This document shows positions 1 to 12,380 of a DNA stretch of 64,000 nucleotides, piece after piece (the stretch's first letter is position 1; the number at the start of each line of letters is the position of its first letter). The stretch is taken from the NCBI RefSeq assembly GCF_905475395.1, contig NC_058337.1, positions 117,422,368-117,486,367 of the forward strand, written 5' to 3'. The position numbers were made by a program, and so were the translations under genes. The stretch comes from Chrysoperla carnea (taxonomy: Eukaryota; Arthropoda; Insecta; Neuroptera; Chrysopidae). Below the pieces are notes generated by a model. That model ran no database searches. It saw only the letters and a program-made list of their open reading frames with translations, and was not told where the DNA came from.

Positions 1-36
1 TCTATCTATATCTATAGAAAGTCTCCTATATATATA

Positions 37-38
<2 letters not shown>

Positions 39-116
<78 letters not shown>
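39..116. repeat. (TA)n microsatellite
   Basis: An essentially uninterrupted alternation of A and T runs for about 78 bases near the window start. It is seen directly. Such tracts mutate quickly in length, and the exact number of units may be an assembly estimate. Confidence 0.95.
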
Positions 117-122
<6 letters not shown>

Positions 123-2675
123 CAATTTATTTCTTGAAAAATTGACAGAATAAAAAATTATTTTCTATTCTAGATATGATCATTTTAATTTTTTATTAAA
201 AAACAATGTCAGTTTTAAAATTAATATCACTTATATGCCAAATTTTATAATTTAAGACGAGATGTCATATACCCATTTGACAAAGCTCATAGAGTTATTG
301 ACGACTTGTATCGAAGGATTAAAAATGGCCTTGGCTTCTATTGCCAATGTCTTTCTTTTCATATCCACAAAATATATAAGAAAATCGTAGGAAAACAGAC
401 ACAAACGAAAAACTTGATTTCCTTAAATTTGACACTTGAACCACGATTAAAACCTCAGATTTTTATATTATCAAACTTAACTTTATCAATCCTCCAAATG
501 ACAGTCAAAAATTAATCATAGGAATTTCGCTTCTTTATAGACTCACGGTCTATTAGTATGTCTGTTTAATTTAATTTAGTTAGAGTTTAGTTTAGTTTCG
601 AGTTAATATTGAAAATTTACATAAATGTAAATTAATAGTTAGATTTGACTAATAGTATCTATTTGATGTAGTACAATTTATGAATATTACTGTTTAGCTT
701 ATATCAATGATTTAATGTTCAATCAACTTTGAACTAAGTCACTATGATTGGTTGTAGGTATCTAATTTTGATTTGATGTATACAAAATTTTGCGACAAAA
801 AGATTTTAGAAATCTACTTTAATTGTAAGGAAGAGGTTATGATTTAGAGAAATTCTATAGAGAATATTCCAACATTCCTAATCGCACTATATTCAGGATT
901 CATTATCATTCAGAGAATCTTGATTTGAAAGGTAGAAATATGGTAAAACTTTCACACGAAATTATACAATTTCGCATGTACCAAAGGTTATTTAAACAAA
1001 ATTAATTTAAAAAAGAAATGTCAAATTTATTAATATTTGAACATATATCAGTTCCAAAAATCATATTCATAAAAAAAAATTAAAATTTTGCAGTTAGATG
1101 AGATAATTACATTCAATTTCTTTTTGTATTCCCCAGAGAATTCCGGCAATTCAAAGTCATTAACAAACTCTAATACATTATTAGATACTTTAAAAGAGCA
1201 GTTTTATTCATAGAACGCTTGAATTTTTTCTAAGCTATAGTAAATTTTTTTTTAAACTATATTGTTTTTCAGCAATAAGAAATATTATATATTTACCAGC
1301 AATTAAATTATCTTTTGAAACCATTTCGATTTCTATAAACTCGAACTATTATCATAAAACTTTAAAAATATTAGCCTATTTCACGTAGAAACTCTTAAAT
1401 TTTTATGCAATCTAATATGAATTCTTATCAACGATACATATTTTAAATTTTAACTAAAATTTCATTCTACATTTCAAATGAAATTTGACATAAATTCAGT
1501 CAAATAAATTATCATATAAAATCATGCAAATTACATTGAACGAGATAAAAACAAAGATTACCACCAGCCAATTATAATTCCATAAAAAAGTTTTCTTTGT
1601 AAAAAAATAGAAAATCAACATCGGTGGTAGAAATGATCGTCTGATATCAGCTGAATAACTTTCTGATTGAGAAAATTAGTTTATTCATTATTTCAGAAAT
1701 ATTTCTAATATATTCTGTTTAAAGAAAGTTGATTATCTATCAGTAATTCTATCGAAACTTTATCATTCAGATGTAATCTCTTGCCAATTCTCATTAAAAA
1801 TACATATTTAAAAACTAAGTTTAACCATATTTTAGTATATATTCTAGTAAAATTTACTTGCTACAATTGAGCTTGTGAAAATGCATTCCATTTTCTGTTT
1901 CATATAAATGATTCAATTACTAGCGGAGCAATCCCAACTTTTGTAATTTTGGGTGATAAGAATATCGATAAATTTTAGACTTAGGCACACAAAACATCAT
2001 CAGATAATAAATTTTCAGGTACTTGCTGTGAATATTTTTATTTCATAAACTGTCTAACTCAGAAAAATTCGAATCTATGTGTTCTAGAACCTTAAAGTCG
2101 TATTTATATTTGTAAATATTACAAAGAAAACATGTACATGTCATTAATTTTATTCCAAATATTTAAGAATTATGTTTAGGGCCATAAAAATCATGTTTAC
2201 ATGTCTAAATAATGACTTTCAGATCGATTTTAATACAATGTATCCACGATAATTATATTACGATGAATGTAATTTATAAAGTGATGTTTTATAGATAAAG
2301 TTTAGGCTAGGAACTTTATACTAATATCTATTGTAAAAATTGGAATACATAACAAACTCATTTTGAATTTGATTTTCGAGATGAAAAGAACAACCTCACA
2401 ACAAGCTAGAAAACAAGAATAAACTATAATATAAGTAAGCAATATCGAGAACTTTATCGATTATAAAATGATAGTATTACGAAGTTTAGTATGCGAACTC
2501 GATTCCGATATAAGCAAAAGAAACAAAAAATGACAAGTTAGAAAAAAAAAACTTATATATACAGAATATATAATAGCATAACCAATATAATACTCTTTTC
2601 GAAAAGAATGTCTGTGTCGTTTTGTCGAATAAAAAAGATGACTCTAGAGAGAACGAAAGAACGTCGTATATATAC

Positions 2676-2693
2676 ATACCGTACGTACGGTAT
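2676..2693. repeat. Perfect 18-bp palindrome around GTACGTAC
   Basis: ATACCGTACGTACGGTAT is identical to its reverse complement and lies just downstream of a TATATATACAT run. The core word GTACGTAC recurs in the simple repeat at 25811-25851, and a similar GTACGTACGG word occurs near 31.39 kb. The palindrome is seen directly. No function can be assigned. Confidence 0.8.
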
Positions 2694-3306
2694 ACACATA
2701 CAGTGGATGTTTTAAAACTTTGTGTTTGGTTGCAGCTATAAATTGCCCCCAAGCGATCCCTAAGATTTCATGTTATGTTATCAGACATATAGCAAAACTC
2801 CTTCGAACTATCATACCAACTCATCCCATATTTACAAAATTCATTCTGGTGTACATACTCTATGACTGTTATCTTCCCTCTCCACCTCACTTTTACCCCC
2901 TTCGTAACCATTGTATATTCTCTGCTACCATATACTATACCGATCACAATAATATGGTTATCTCTGTTTAACTTATGCATGCAATGTTATATGATTATCT
3001 CTTACTTTATTTTTCTACAATGTTAGAAGAGAAATTTAGTTTTGGTATTCGGGATGAGAATAGATAGTTGCAGTATAGAATATTCGTCTCTCTGGAGATG
3101 TAAATCCAACTTCAATCCGATGTAAAACCATACACTTAACTTTTATTCCTTAATACTGATATCTGGTGTTTCGATTTCTTTTTTTCTACAAAGATCCGTA
3201 GGCAATTAACAAACAATCATATTACAGTTTACATATTTCGATATAATTGAAGTTTACTATAAATTTCGCAATCTTTAATCTTAAAAACAGCATTTGAAGG
3301 AAATTT

Positions 3307-3317
3307 GGGGGGGGGGG
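3307..3317 (+). repeat. Poly-G run of 11
   Basis: Eleven consecutive G residues stand out in this AT-rich context, where G runs above five are almost absent. The run is probably slippage-derived and also a likely place for sequencing-length error. Confidence 0.9.
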
Positions 3318-4408
3318 AAGTAAATGTAAAAGAAAACACACCATGACAAGGTGATGACTATTTGGCCGCTGTATCAAAACTTCCTAATAAACCACCTTAG
3401 ATTTATTTAAAGTGCTTGATTGGGAAAGTGTGTGTAGTCTGGCGTTGTAGTCATAATAGAACATGACACGTTTTTTTTTTTTGATTCTCGGCTTCCGATA
3501 CAGCAAAACTCAGAAGTAAGTAAAATTGAGAATGCCAACTCTTAAAATTCATTTATTGTGAAAATTAAGATTTAAAAAAATGGAAACTTTAATACTAGCA
3601 TAAATTTTTAACAATCTGTAGGCTCATGGAAACCATGTACTGATATTGGGTTAAAAATAGTTCTTTCATTAAGACGTCTTTTTTTACACCGACATTTTAG
3701 AGTTTTTTCAGACAAATTTGGTTTTTCTGATAGGACACTTAAATCTTCGAGAACATAAGTCTCTTCTGAACCCTGAAGGTTTTAATATTATATAAATCTT
3801 CCCACTTTTTTTTTCGTTTTTTATCCTGTTTGTGTTCTCAATTTTCTATAAAGATAAAACATTTTGTTGTTTCATAATTTCATCAAATGTCGATGTCTTT
3901 CACATAAAACCAAAAAATAGTAGAGAAATTCTCCCTAATCGACAAATTTTTATATTCGTACATTACGTATGCATACTTTTTTGTAGTATAGATACGATTT
4001 TGTTCTATTTTTACATTGAATTGTTTTAAAACTTTCCTTTTTGCGTTTTAGAAAAGTTGACATACTAGAATATGTATTTTAAAAATATTCAATTTAGCAA
4101 TAAGTGAAAAAATGGATAAATTTCGCGAATAGAGCTATTGTTAGGCGTTTTTATATTCAATATCATGACATCATGGCAATTACATTCTGAAAAATTGGCC
4201 AAACCATTTCGCAGGCTAAAATCTAAAAATGTTTTGTTTTTGTATCTTGAATACTTCAATATTTTTAACAAATCCTATAGAATACCGGCATCAAAATACT
4301 TCATTTTTCTGTTTTACAAACAAACTTTGTCCAACTTGGTTCAAAATAGATGTTTAACGAAAAAAGTTAAACAAAAACTTGCCAAGTCAAATTATTAACA
4401 ATCTAAAT

Positions 4409-4520
4409 CTGGTATGGTATAAAGATACACACTCTAGTATCTATGTTAGCATAAGTATTATTACAGTATTGAATAAGGCTATCTACCAGAAGTATGGTGA
4501 TTCGCCAACCAGTATAAGCC
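4409..4520 (+). repeat. Diverged copy of the repeat inside the TTAA-flanked element
   Basis: This stretch aligns by eye with 41242-41348. Shared words in the same order are TGGTATGGT, AAGATACA, TAGCATAAG, ATTACA, GGCTATC and CCACCAG/CTACCAG. The second copy lies inside the TTAA-flanked element at 41026-41518, so this is probably an old, eroded relative. No terminal repeats could be found around this copy. Confidence 0.5.
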
Positions 4521-5940
4521 TGACACCTATACTCCATTGACTTTTCCGCCATAATTATTGCTAATTACTATTTTCTCAATGGTCAATCAGTATGACGATC
4601 ATATCGATACTAACATAGTGATATTCACAAAAAAGTTTCTTACAGAGTAGAATTTTTTAATTCGTACTAAAAATTCTACTTACATACATTTCGGCATATA
4701 AACTTTATCTTAAAAAAAGGCATTAGGCTTAAAAAAATCGCTATCCACTGGATTAGAACAAATATTTCTCCGAATCAGGCTAATGAATACATGGGATAAA
4801 TGAAATCCAATCTATGACTCCAAATTTCACCCAGTCCTACAGTCCATGAAAGTTTTATTTTTGGCCTTTATTCCTCAATCTATGTTTTTTCAAAACTTTT
4901 AAATATTATTCTATATTTTATTACCTTGATTAAGACCGGTCTCTTTTTGTTACGGAATCTAATATGCAGTGCATTAATTTTTTTGGTTGCTATTCCTCCG
5001 TCAAACTCTTTAAAAGCTTAACAGTTCTTTCTTCTGTGATCTTCCCCGCTAAAAAATAAAAAAATCTTGTTTTCAACTCTTTAAAAATAGTCCAATCCTG
5101 TTATTCCTGTTTATACAATGCAAAAACATTTATTCCATAACCGTCGATCGACAATATCGTACAGACAGAAAAAAAACAAGGGAAATGAACAATATTTATG
5201 GTTAACAAAAATGTGTCATCATTTTCATAGATGAAATCTCATCTATATATATCAACCGACCATTCTCACCCAAACTCATACCAAAATTAATACTATATAC
5301 AAAGTATATAATGAGAAGGCGATTTGGTTGTTGTATAAAAATAAAATTGTATTACTGATAAGAGCGAGTGTTTGGTACTAGTTGAATAGTTTAATAGTGA
5401 CTGACTGGGTAATGGATAATGTTTGACTGCTATCCATGCCACGTGGCTTTGATTTAAAATAATGTATATTATTATAATATGTATTTTGGGGGTGGTTATG
5501 AATCTAATATCACGTGCATGTATATATGGATGTTTCTAAGTAGAATATTTATATGATATTGTCTATTTAAACGGTAGCGTGTAAGTGATTTGTTAAGGTT
5601 CTCTCTCATGCAGGTTGTTTAAAAATTTACAAAGCTAGTACACAATTTTTGCCAAATATTTGATTTTATTCATCCAAAATGGGAAAATAATTTCGTCATC
5701 AGATCATTTTCCGCAGGGGTTTCAAATGATCAAAACTCGCTCAAAATACAAAGAAAATGATTTTTGGTTTCTTTACGAGGACATATATTCCTTGCAGTTT
5801 AATTTCTTCTAGTAATTCAACGACTTGATTAATGGATCCTTTATAACATTTATCAAGCTATACTTGAGTTTTCAACGCATGAAACTCAAACAACAGAATA
5901 TCACTTAGATCACACTATTATTGAGTTAAATTATTGAAAT

Positions 5941-5949
5941 AAAAAAAAA
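5941..5949 (-). terminator. RNA polymerase III terminator of tRNA-Tyr
   Basis: Nine A on the plus strand give a T9 run on the minus strand, immediately after the tRNA discriminator base. Four or more T residues are the standard Pol III stop signal, so this run supports the tRNA being a transcribed gene. Confidence 0.85.
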
Positions 5950-6042
5950 TCCTCCGAGCCGGATTTGAACCAGCGACCTATGGATTACTGATTTAAGATA
6001 TTCCTCTACAGTCCACCGCTCTACCAACTGAGCTATCGAAGG
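5950..6042 (-). tRNA. tRNA-Tyr (GTA anticodon) with a 20-nt intron
   Basis: Read on the minus strand, the sequence folds into a complete tRNA. The acceptor stem CCTTCGA/TCGGAGG has one G-U pair and discriminator A. The D arm is GCTC/GAGC, the anticodon loop CTGTAGA has GTA at positions 34-36, and the T stem GCTGG/CCGGC closes loop TTCAAAT. The internal promoters are intact: A box TAGCTCAGTTGG and B box GGTTCAAATCC. A 20-nt insertion (5986-6005) sits one base 3' of the anticodon, the canonical site for tRNA introns removed by the tRNA splicing endonuclease. Removing it leaves exactly 73 nt. Nuclear tRNA-Tyr genes usually carry such an intron. No CCA is encoded, as expected for a eukaryote. The gene reads tyrosine codons UAU and UAC. 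No second tRNA gene lies nearby. Confidence 0.97.
5986..6005 (-). other. tRNA-Tyr intron
   Basis: This is the twenty-base intron between tRNA positions 37 and 38. Excising it restores a seven-base anticodon loop on a five-pair stem (GTGGA with TCCAT, including one G-U pair). It starts with A and ends with A, has no GT-AG signals, and belongs to the protein-spliced tRNA intron class. Confidence 0.93.
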
Positions 6043-9000
6043 TTGTTGAAAACTGATTCAAAATAATGAGTGATTCAATGCCTAATTGAATTAAAATTAA
6101 TTAAATTAAAATTGAACTTTGATAACTCTTTATACAAGTTACAAGTTTATCGGATATTTTTAAGCAATTGATTACGGAATTAGTTGAAATAAATTTGCAA
6201 TTTATTTTATTTTAGTAGAATTTTAATTAACTTAAAAATAATGATTTTACATGATATTTTTTCAATTACCACCATTTCAAACAGAAAATCGACAGTTAGA
6301 TTGGAAACTGTGTTCTTATTTAAAAATCTTTGTATCTTTTTTTACAGAAAAAAGAGATAAATCAAAGAGCAGTTTTTTCAAGAATTCTAGCAAAATATTC
6401 AAAACTACTACCTTGCTTAAAATGAACGAAGAAGTAGGGGAGGGTGTAGCTGACTATCATCACATCCTACAGACTCGAAAAACTCAACAAAATCGCAGTA
6501 TTTTGCTATTTGATTTATAATTTCCACCTAAAAGATGGAAATTTGTAGGTCTGCGAGATTCCGCATTTTTCACCTTAGCTTGAAATTGATTTTTTTAATT
6601 TAATAATTTTAAATTCTTCATCTTACATGTATAAATGTAAATCCTTGGTAAATGTTTTTCCATTACCGTGTGAATAATCATATCTGAATCACTGTAGTGT
6701 TATGATTCCAATTTTTTTTATATGATATTCATTTATGTTCACTAATATTTAGGATTAAACATTTGAAGAACTCCTATATATTCAAACAATTGGATCTATT
6801 TAAAAATAAGATTTAAGGATCTAATGTTACATGTGAACGAATGCGCTACTAAATATAGGATTTAATTCTATTTAACACACAGATATAAACACCCTTCATA
6901 TGTTTATTATTATTAGTTATCTATTATTTAAATCCATCAAAAATAAATGAACAATATCCTATTAAATTTGTAACGCATTAGAATAATGGCGATGAAAAAC
7001 AACGATTTGAAGATCTTTTGGCAAATGATCAACGAAAATTATAAGTTATCGATGGAGTTTTGCAAAAAATCTTCTTACCAAAAATATTTCGAAAGAAATT
7101 GTATGCACTCTAACAATATCAGTTTTTGGTACTTCTTTGGTAAAATTCGGTACCAAGATTAGTTAGATGAATGAAAATTAAGGAAGTCTAATATTTGAGT
7201 TTTTGGGAGGTGCACAGAATTAAGAATTTATCTTTTCTTATTTTCTTCTTATTTTATAATTTTTTTTATTCTTTTATTTTTTATTCCTTCTTTTAGTTTA
7301 TTTTGCTTCGGATGCACATGAAATTGATTCTGGTGTCTCCCTTAAAAATCATTAAACATGTTTTTACTGGATGTCAGTTTTAAAGCTTTATATGTTTGAA
7401 AAAAAAATTTGAAACGGTCCTGCATTCACCAATAATGGATGCATATAAATTACAACGAATTTACGAATAAAGCTATAATTGCCAATAAAACAAAACAAAA
7501 AACACCAAACTCTCATATAAAGTAAACCAGAAATATAAATAAACCCCAAATATTTGATATTATTTAAATATATACTGTGTACTGATTAAGTCAAAAAATG
7601 TTTTCAAAGTAATAGACCGATGACAAGTTAAAGTGCTCCATTTTCTCGTTTCTACTGGGCAGAGAAATCGTATCAGTTTTGACAAAAAGTAGAACGTTTC
7701 GACAAATTCATTTTGTCATTTTTTAAACAGCTGCGATGTCATCGATTTTGTAGAAGCAAAATGGATTAGAAGCCTAAAATAACAAAGCTACATGATTCTC
7801 ATTCTTATTAGTCTTACTCTTATTTGCATTACTCATATTTTTTTTTATTAGAATGTTGGCACGGAGTTGGCAACGGCAAATCTGTCATAAAATATGATAT
7901 TTTATCGTGCTTTAGTTTTGCTGGCGGAGTTCACACACAAATGATCTTCAATTTTAGTCAACTGTGAAATAAATTTCACCCACCAAGACAGTAGCGAGAA
8001 AATGTCGATATAATTGAAAACTTTTTCTGACTTTTTTAATACATTTGTTGTATATATAATATCAAAAATAAATATATAAAGTTTATGCGATACAACCGAG
8101 TTTTGTTGGTCGGTAATGATCTACCATACCTCGAATTAGAGTGAGAGAAAACGAACGATACATTGTGTGAATGGAAAAATCTTGTGTATATAAAATGATA
8201 AAGAAAAGAGAAAAAGAATTAGAAAAACTTCCTCTCTCTAGAGTTTGCTAGTAACAACAAACGAACGAAAAAAACCCACCCATTCCCTTTTCATCCCCAT
8301 ACTCCCATCACAATGCATACAAACATAACTGTTAGCATCAGTGAGATGCTATACTTTTATCTCGTTGCGATATTATTTTCACTGCTGTTTAGATAAGACG
8401 ACTGTGTACAATATATACCACTTTTGTTGGTGGGTATACAGGGTTTTTCGTGAAAATTATGGGGTAAATATAACAAATAGTTGAAGTGAGACATTTCTCT
8501 AGAAAATTGTGTGAAATTGAATAATCGTACAAAACTGGAATCTATACCTGTCTGTGTCGACTTATTTTTATGTGATATGGCAACGAGTCTGTCTTAAGGT
8601 GGCTGAATTTCCAATAATTATTTCCTTATCGAACTTGTGGATTTGATAAGGATGAAGTATCTCTTGAATCTGAGAACAACTGCGTTAACTAACGCTGGGT
8701 GTGGACTAATAAAGCAATCTAATTTCTATCTGACAAATAAAAATACTATTCTTTAATTATAGAACTAAATCATATTAAAATTACAATTTCTTACACTAAA
8801 ATGAATTGAAAAAGTTGCCTTTAATTATAAGAATAATATCTGCCACGGTGTAATCCATGATAAAAACTATCTGAAAATGGTAATTTGTATTAATGCTAAT
8901 AAATGGTTTTAAAAGTTTATCTTAAAATGATTGTAAAGTTCTCGATTGTCGAAGATTTTTCGCATTCAAGTGCCATACGTCTTCATCTCAACATCAATAG

Positions 9001-9227
9001 AAAATAAATACCCAAAATTTACATGTCTTGAAATCAACCATTTCGTGAAGTATTCTCTTATCCCAAAATCCAAGTCGTGATATTCATTACTAATCAAGAA
9101 GCCTTCTATATTGAAGAGGAGTGAGATACCTATACTTCAATTAACCCATTAATTTCTAGCTTTGTTATTGAAAAAAAAAAAAACCATTGAACCCGACTAA
9201 TTAAGACTGTATTACCGTGCTCATAAC
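6043..9227. other. Non-coding AT-rich stretch upstream of tRNA-Tyr
   Basis: No recognisable gene is present. The 89-codon frame at 6251-6520 has no family resemblance that I know and no splice context that would make it convincing. A TTAAGGTGGCTG word at 8594-8605 matches the terminal repeat of the element at 41026-41518. The 8.1-8.45 kb part is somewhat GC-richer with CCCACCC and ATCCCCATACTCCC tracts, but I see no defined signal. Confidence 0.55.
8594..8605 (+). repeat. Solo TTAAGGTGGCTG terminus
   Basis: These twelve bases are identical to the TTAA plus terminal repeat that opens the element at 41022-41033. No matching second end was found within about 1 kb. It may be a truncated copy or a chance match. 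Confidence 0.35.
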
Positions 9228-9890
9228 ACAAATTGAGAACACAAATTAAAAAAAAACATATTTTTTCAATTATAATACCGAATTATGTTTAGTCCATTGA
9301 AATGTTACAATTTTAGGGCCGAACTGAACATTTTTGGGGAGGACGCGATTTTATTTGTGGGACATGTAGGGGAGGTCAATACAACCTTAACCCCAAGTTT
9401 GTGGGGTTGGCGCAAACAAAATTGTAGCCACGACAATTTGCTACAAATTATGTCTTTACAAATTTTTTGAGAAATCAATATTTTACGAGATACAGCAAAA
9501 TATGTTTCCACCCCTTTTTTCAAGATGGCGGGCGGGGGACAAGGGCGCCAACCCCACAAACTTGGGGTTAAGGTTGTATTGACCTCCTCTACATGTTCCA
9601 CAAATAAAATCGCGTCCTCCCAAAAATGTTCAGTCAATGTAACATTTCAATGGACTAGTTATAACTTGACAATATAAGACGAAAAGTACGAATAAAACTT
9701 TTCGATATTTTTATTAATTTTTAAATATCGAGAATTGAAAATTTTGTTTAATTATTTAGCTTTCGATATCTCGAAAACCAAGGCAGATATCGAAAATTTT
9801 TATTCTTATTATAACAAAATTCATAATCAAAGTTGGAAATAAGGTACAAATAATTTCAACCACAAGTATAAACTTGCCTTGGCACTCGTA
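9228..9890. mobile_element. CTCGTA-ended repeat, copy 1, interrupted by a nested element
   Basis: Sequence on both sides of the 368-bp insertion (9290-9657) aligns with the continuous copy at about 55118-55321. On the left, the shared tract runs from ACACAAAT through an A-run to GAATTATG. On the right, it runs from TATAA(C)TTGACAA and GACGAAAAGT to CTTGCCTTGGC and CTCGTA. The right terminus matches the copies at 36135 and 55321. The left terminus could not be found, so the start given is only where homology becomes visible. Confidence 0.65.
9290..9657. mobile_element. 368-bp long-inverted-repeat (foldback) element
   Basis: The two halves, 9290-9413 and 9545-9657, are near-perfect inverted copies starting TAGTCCATTG and ending CAATGGACTA. 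The main difference is about ten extra bases in the left arm near 9312. A single-copy loop of about 130 bp separates them and contains CAAGATGGCGGGC. The direct repeat GTT at 9287-9289 and 9658-9660 flanks the element. There is no transposase; the 110-codon frame across it is only a read-through of the arms. It must be a non-autonomous DNA transposon mobilised in trans. A three-base duplication would fit Harbinger- or Zator-like families. A TA duplication read one base inward would fit Tc1/mariner. Confidence 0.85.
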
Positions 9891-11970
9891 GTACCTGAAG
9901 ATATAAATTGAGCAAAATCATCTTCTTGTTAGTTAAAATTCCGTCCATATCTTATAGAATTACTCTGTATATAATATACTGACGTATATAATAAGATACA
10001 CATTGGGGTTGGAAAAATAAATTGCCCTCTTTTGGTTGTAGAAAATACAGTCGGAGAGTTTTTCCCAAGAAAAGGATTCATTCACCGCACACACCAAGAA
10101 GATATTCTTTTTAAATATATACATACAAACATTATATTATACAGCAGTCTTTATTTCTTTTGCTGTTCAATTTGAAGATAAAAATGGTATGGGCAGATTT
10201 TTACTTTTACCCACCTAGCTAGCAGAATATGAATGGGTTGACGAAGACAGGGAATAATATAACATATTATACCGTCTCTTCTGTATAAGTTTTGTAGAAG
10301 AATGAAATGAATACGTAAGTTTACGTATTAGACCATGAGGTTTGTTATGAAAATTATTGGATGGTTAGTGTTAAAACGTATTATGCAAAAGGTAGAAAGC
10401 TCTAAATTTGCCACAGCATAATAGCATTTATTTTTCTGGATCTTAACTCCTTCCTTCCATAATAAAATTTTATCTTTCTCCCTACAAAAACATATTTTGG
10501 TAGCCAAGAAGAAAACTTTCGAGTTGCCTTAACACTTCTTCCTTCTCAAGCACTGGCAGCTTGTAACAGGAATAATTTTTCCTAGTTTTAACTCTCTTAT
10601 GGCTATCGAGCTATAAAACTGGTAAATACTAAAGGTATTATAGCCCACAGATCCATGTTTTAAAAATTTACTGATTATAACACCGTTGAGATTTTGTATA
10701 CAGGATGGATCATTAATTTCTATATTGAATAATAGCTCGTTTTATAGTAAACCAATTAAGAATTAAATTATACGAAATCTGCAGAGTTTGATGGGGCAAT
10801 CATCTTCTGACATCAGATTGGACCTGGTTTATCGGATTTTTTGAATAAATTACGTAGATCCTAAACAGTAAGAGATAGAATAACACTTTAAATTAGAAAG
10901 TTGATCCTCATTAAAAAAAAAACTAACATTTTTGATCCAAACAATTTTTTTGAAAATCGTTTGCTTACGGAGGCAAAAGCCTTACAATGCAAGGCTTGAG
11001 GACAGGCAGAAGTTTGAAGCAAAATATTAGAAATGTTAGTTTTATCAACTACTTTGAAATTTTTGAGACTAGCATTGTTTTTAAAGTTCCTAAAAACCTG
11101 ACGACAGTAATTTTTAAATACACGTATCCATTTTCATCGAATAAATTAAAGCTGTGACAAAAAGTTTTAAGAATGTTTTGGCTCTAAAAATTTAGTATTT
11201 TGCGGATTGAATATTTTCTGTTCATAATATTTTCACCGAATTTCATTTGATTTGCGCAAGATGCCGTTTGTTTTCCAAGATGAATGGTTTGACTTTCAAT
11301 TTTACTCATCCAAAGACATATTGCGTGTTAAATCAAATCAAAATTGACTTGACATAAATCAAAAATATATACGCTCTAAATTTTATGAACATATTAAAAG
11401 TTTGTTATTATATTGAAATTTCTTGTGGCGTAGTTTTTCATTTTCATTTTTTTCTACTCTCATCGTAAATAATAAACCATAAAAAAATATTTACAACATA
11501 ACATATCATATCATATCAAAAACCAAGCAAAATTTTTATGAGCAAAATATTATGAAACAAGCAATATTGAATGTGAGCTTCGAAGATCAAACCAATAACT
11601 TTAACATATTAAGTAACTTATAGTTGCAATAAAATATATTTTTAGCATGGTAGCAAGTAAATATTTTCTTGAACCAAAAAAAATTTCTATATTTCATTTT
11701 AAATCAAGCAAGAAAATAGCTATTTTCTTGAATTAAGTATTGATATAACTTGCAGTAGCTAATATGTAAAACCTGATAAGCACAACTAATCATTATGCAT
11801 TATACAAAAAATAATTCCATAAAAAACGTGAAACTAAATTGGTTTTTTATTTTCACCCAAGTTTGGGGAAGACTGGCAATCAGTCAAAGCTTTCAAACTC
11901 AATCAATGTTCAACAATCTTCACACAGTCTTGAACCAATATTAGTTCGACTATTTCCTATACTGATTTTT
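9891..11970. other. Non-coding AT-rich stretch
   Basis: I see no gene, RNA or clear repeat here. Open frames are short and low-complexity. There are scattered A or T runs but no splice-bounded coding stretch. Confidence 0.5.
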
Positions 11971-11974
11971 AATT

Positions 11975-12380
11975 CCGACCAACAATCGTGGGTTTTACGT
12001 GTCTGTGCATCTGTGTACCTGCGTGTATGCCTGTGCCATCATTAAAGAAATTAAATTGAAAGTGTCCTTAACTTGAAACTATCTTTCAAGTTCGTGCTTA
12101 GGCTTCCATACCTAATAACAACTAGGAAATAGGTGATGATCTCCAAAAAACTGAGTAAGTTTTCTCGAGGCATAGCAAAATTCAAATGTTGTTCGAGTTA
12201 AGCGTTCCGTCCCCGATAGCAACTAGAAAAGAGGAGATTATCTTCAAAAAGCTGAGCATATTTTTTGAAACATAGCTAAGAACACTATCTATCAAATTAC
12301 CTTTCAATAATTTTATATCAATTTTTCGATTTTCCGTGATGAAAGCAAAGCACTTTCTACCATAAAATTAAAAATGTTAT
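11975..12380 (+). mobile_element. Diverged Helitron-associated repeat, copy 1
   Basis: This stretch shares an ordered set of words with copies at 41.93-42.47 kb and 57.59-57.90 kb. The words are a CTGTG/CTGTC tract after the start, GTTCCGT, AACAACTAG, GAAA(G/T)AGG, GATCTTCAAA, GAAAC(A)TAGCTAAGAA and TATCAAATTAC. The copy at 42 kb ends in a Helitron-type terminus, so I infer that this one derives from the same family. It may contain an internal duplication, because the AACTAG-to-AGCATAG block occurs twice (12121-12180 and 12220-12280). No coding remains. Confidence 0.5.

Larger units (their letters stand above)
117..5940. other. Non-coding AT-rich stretch
   Basis: No frame here has a recognisable domain or sustained coding character. 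The longer open frames (at 2486-2752, 2720-2971 and 4138-4398) are low-complexity and rich in F, Y, K, I and N, as expected by chance in AT-rich DNA. Notable contents are a perfect palindrome (2676-2693), an 11-G run (3307-3317) and a repeat shared with 41.2 kb (4409-4520). It could be intergenic or intronic. Confidence 0.6.

Noticed and set aside
9305..9637. 110-codon minus-strand frame
   Set aside because: It runs through both arms and the loop of the inverted-repeat element. The same peptide segment appears at both ends because of the inverted arms, so it is a by-product of the repeat.
9288..9657. Tc1/mariner-type element with TA duplication
   Set aside because: TA does flank the inner ends, but comparison with the uninterrupted host repeat at 55.17 kb fits a GTT duplication better. 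It is kept only as an alternative.
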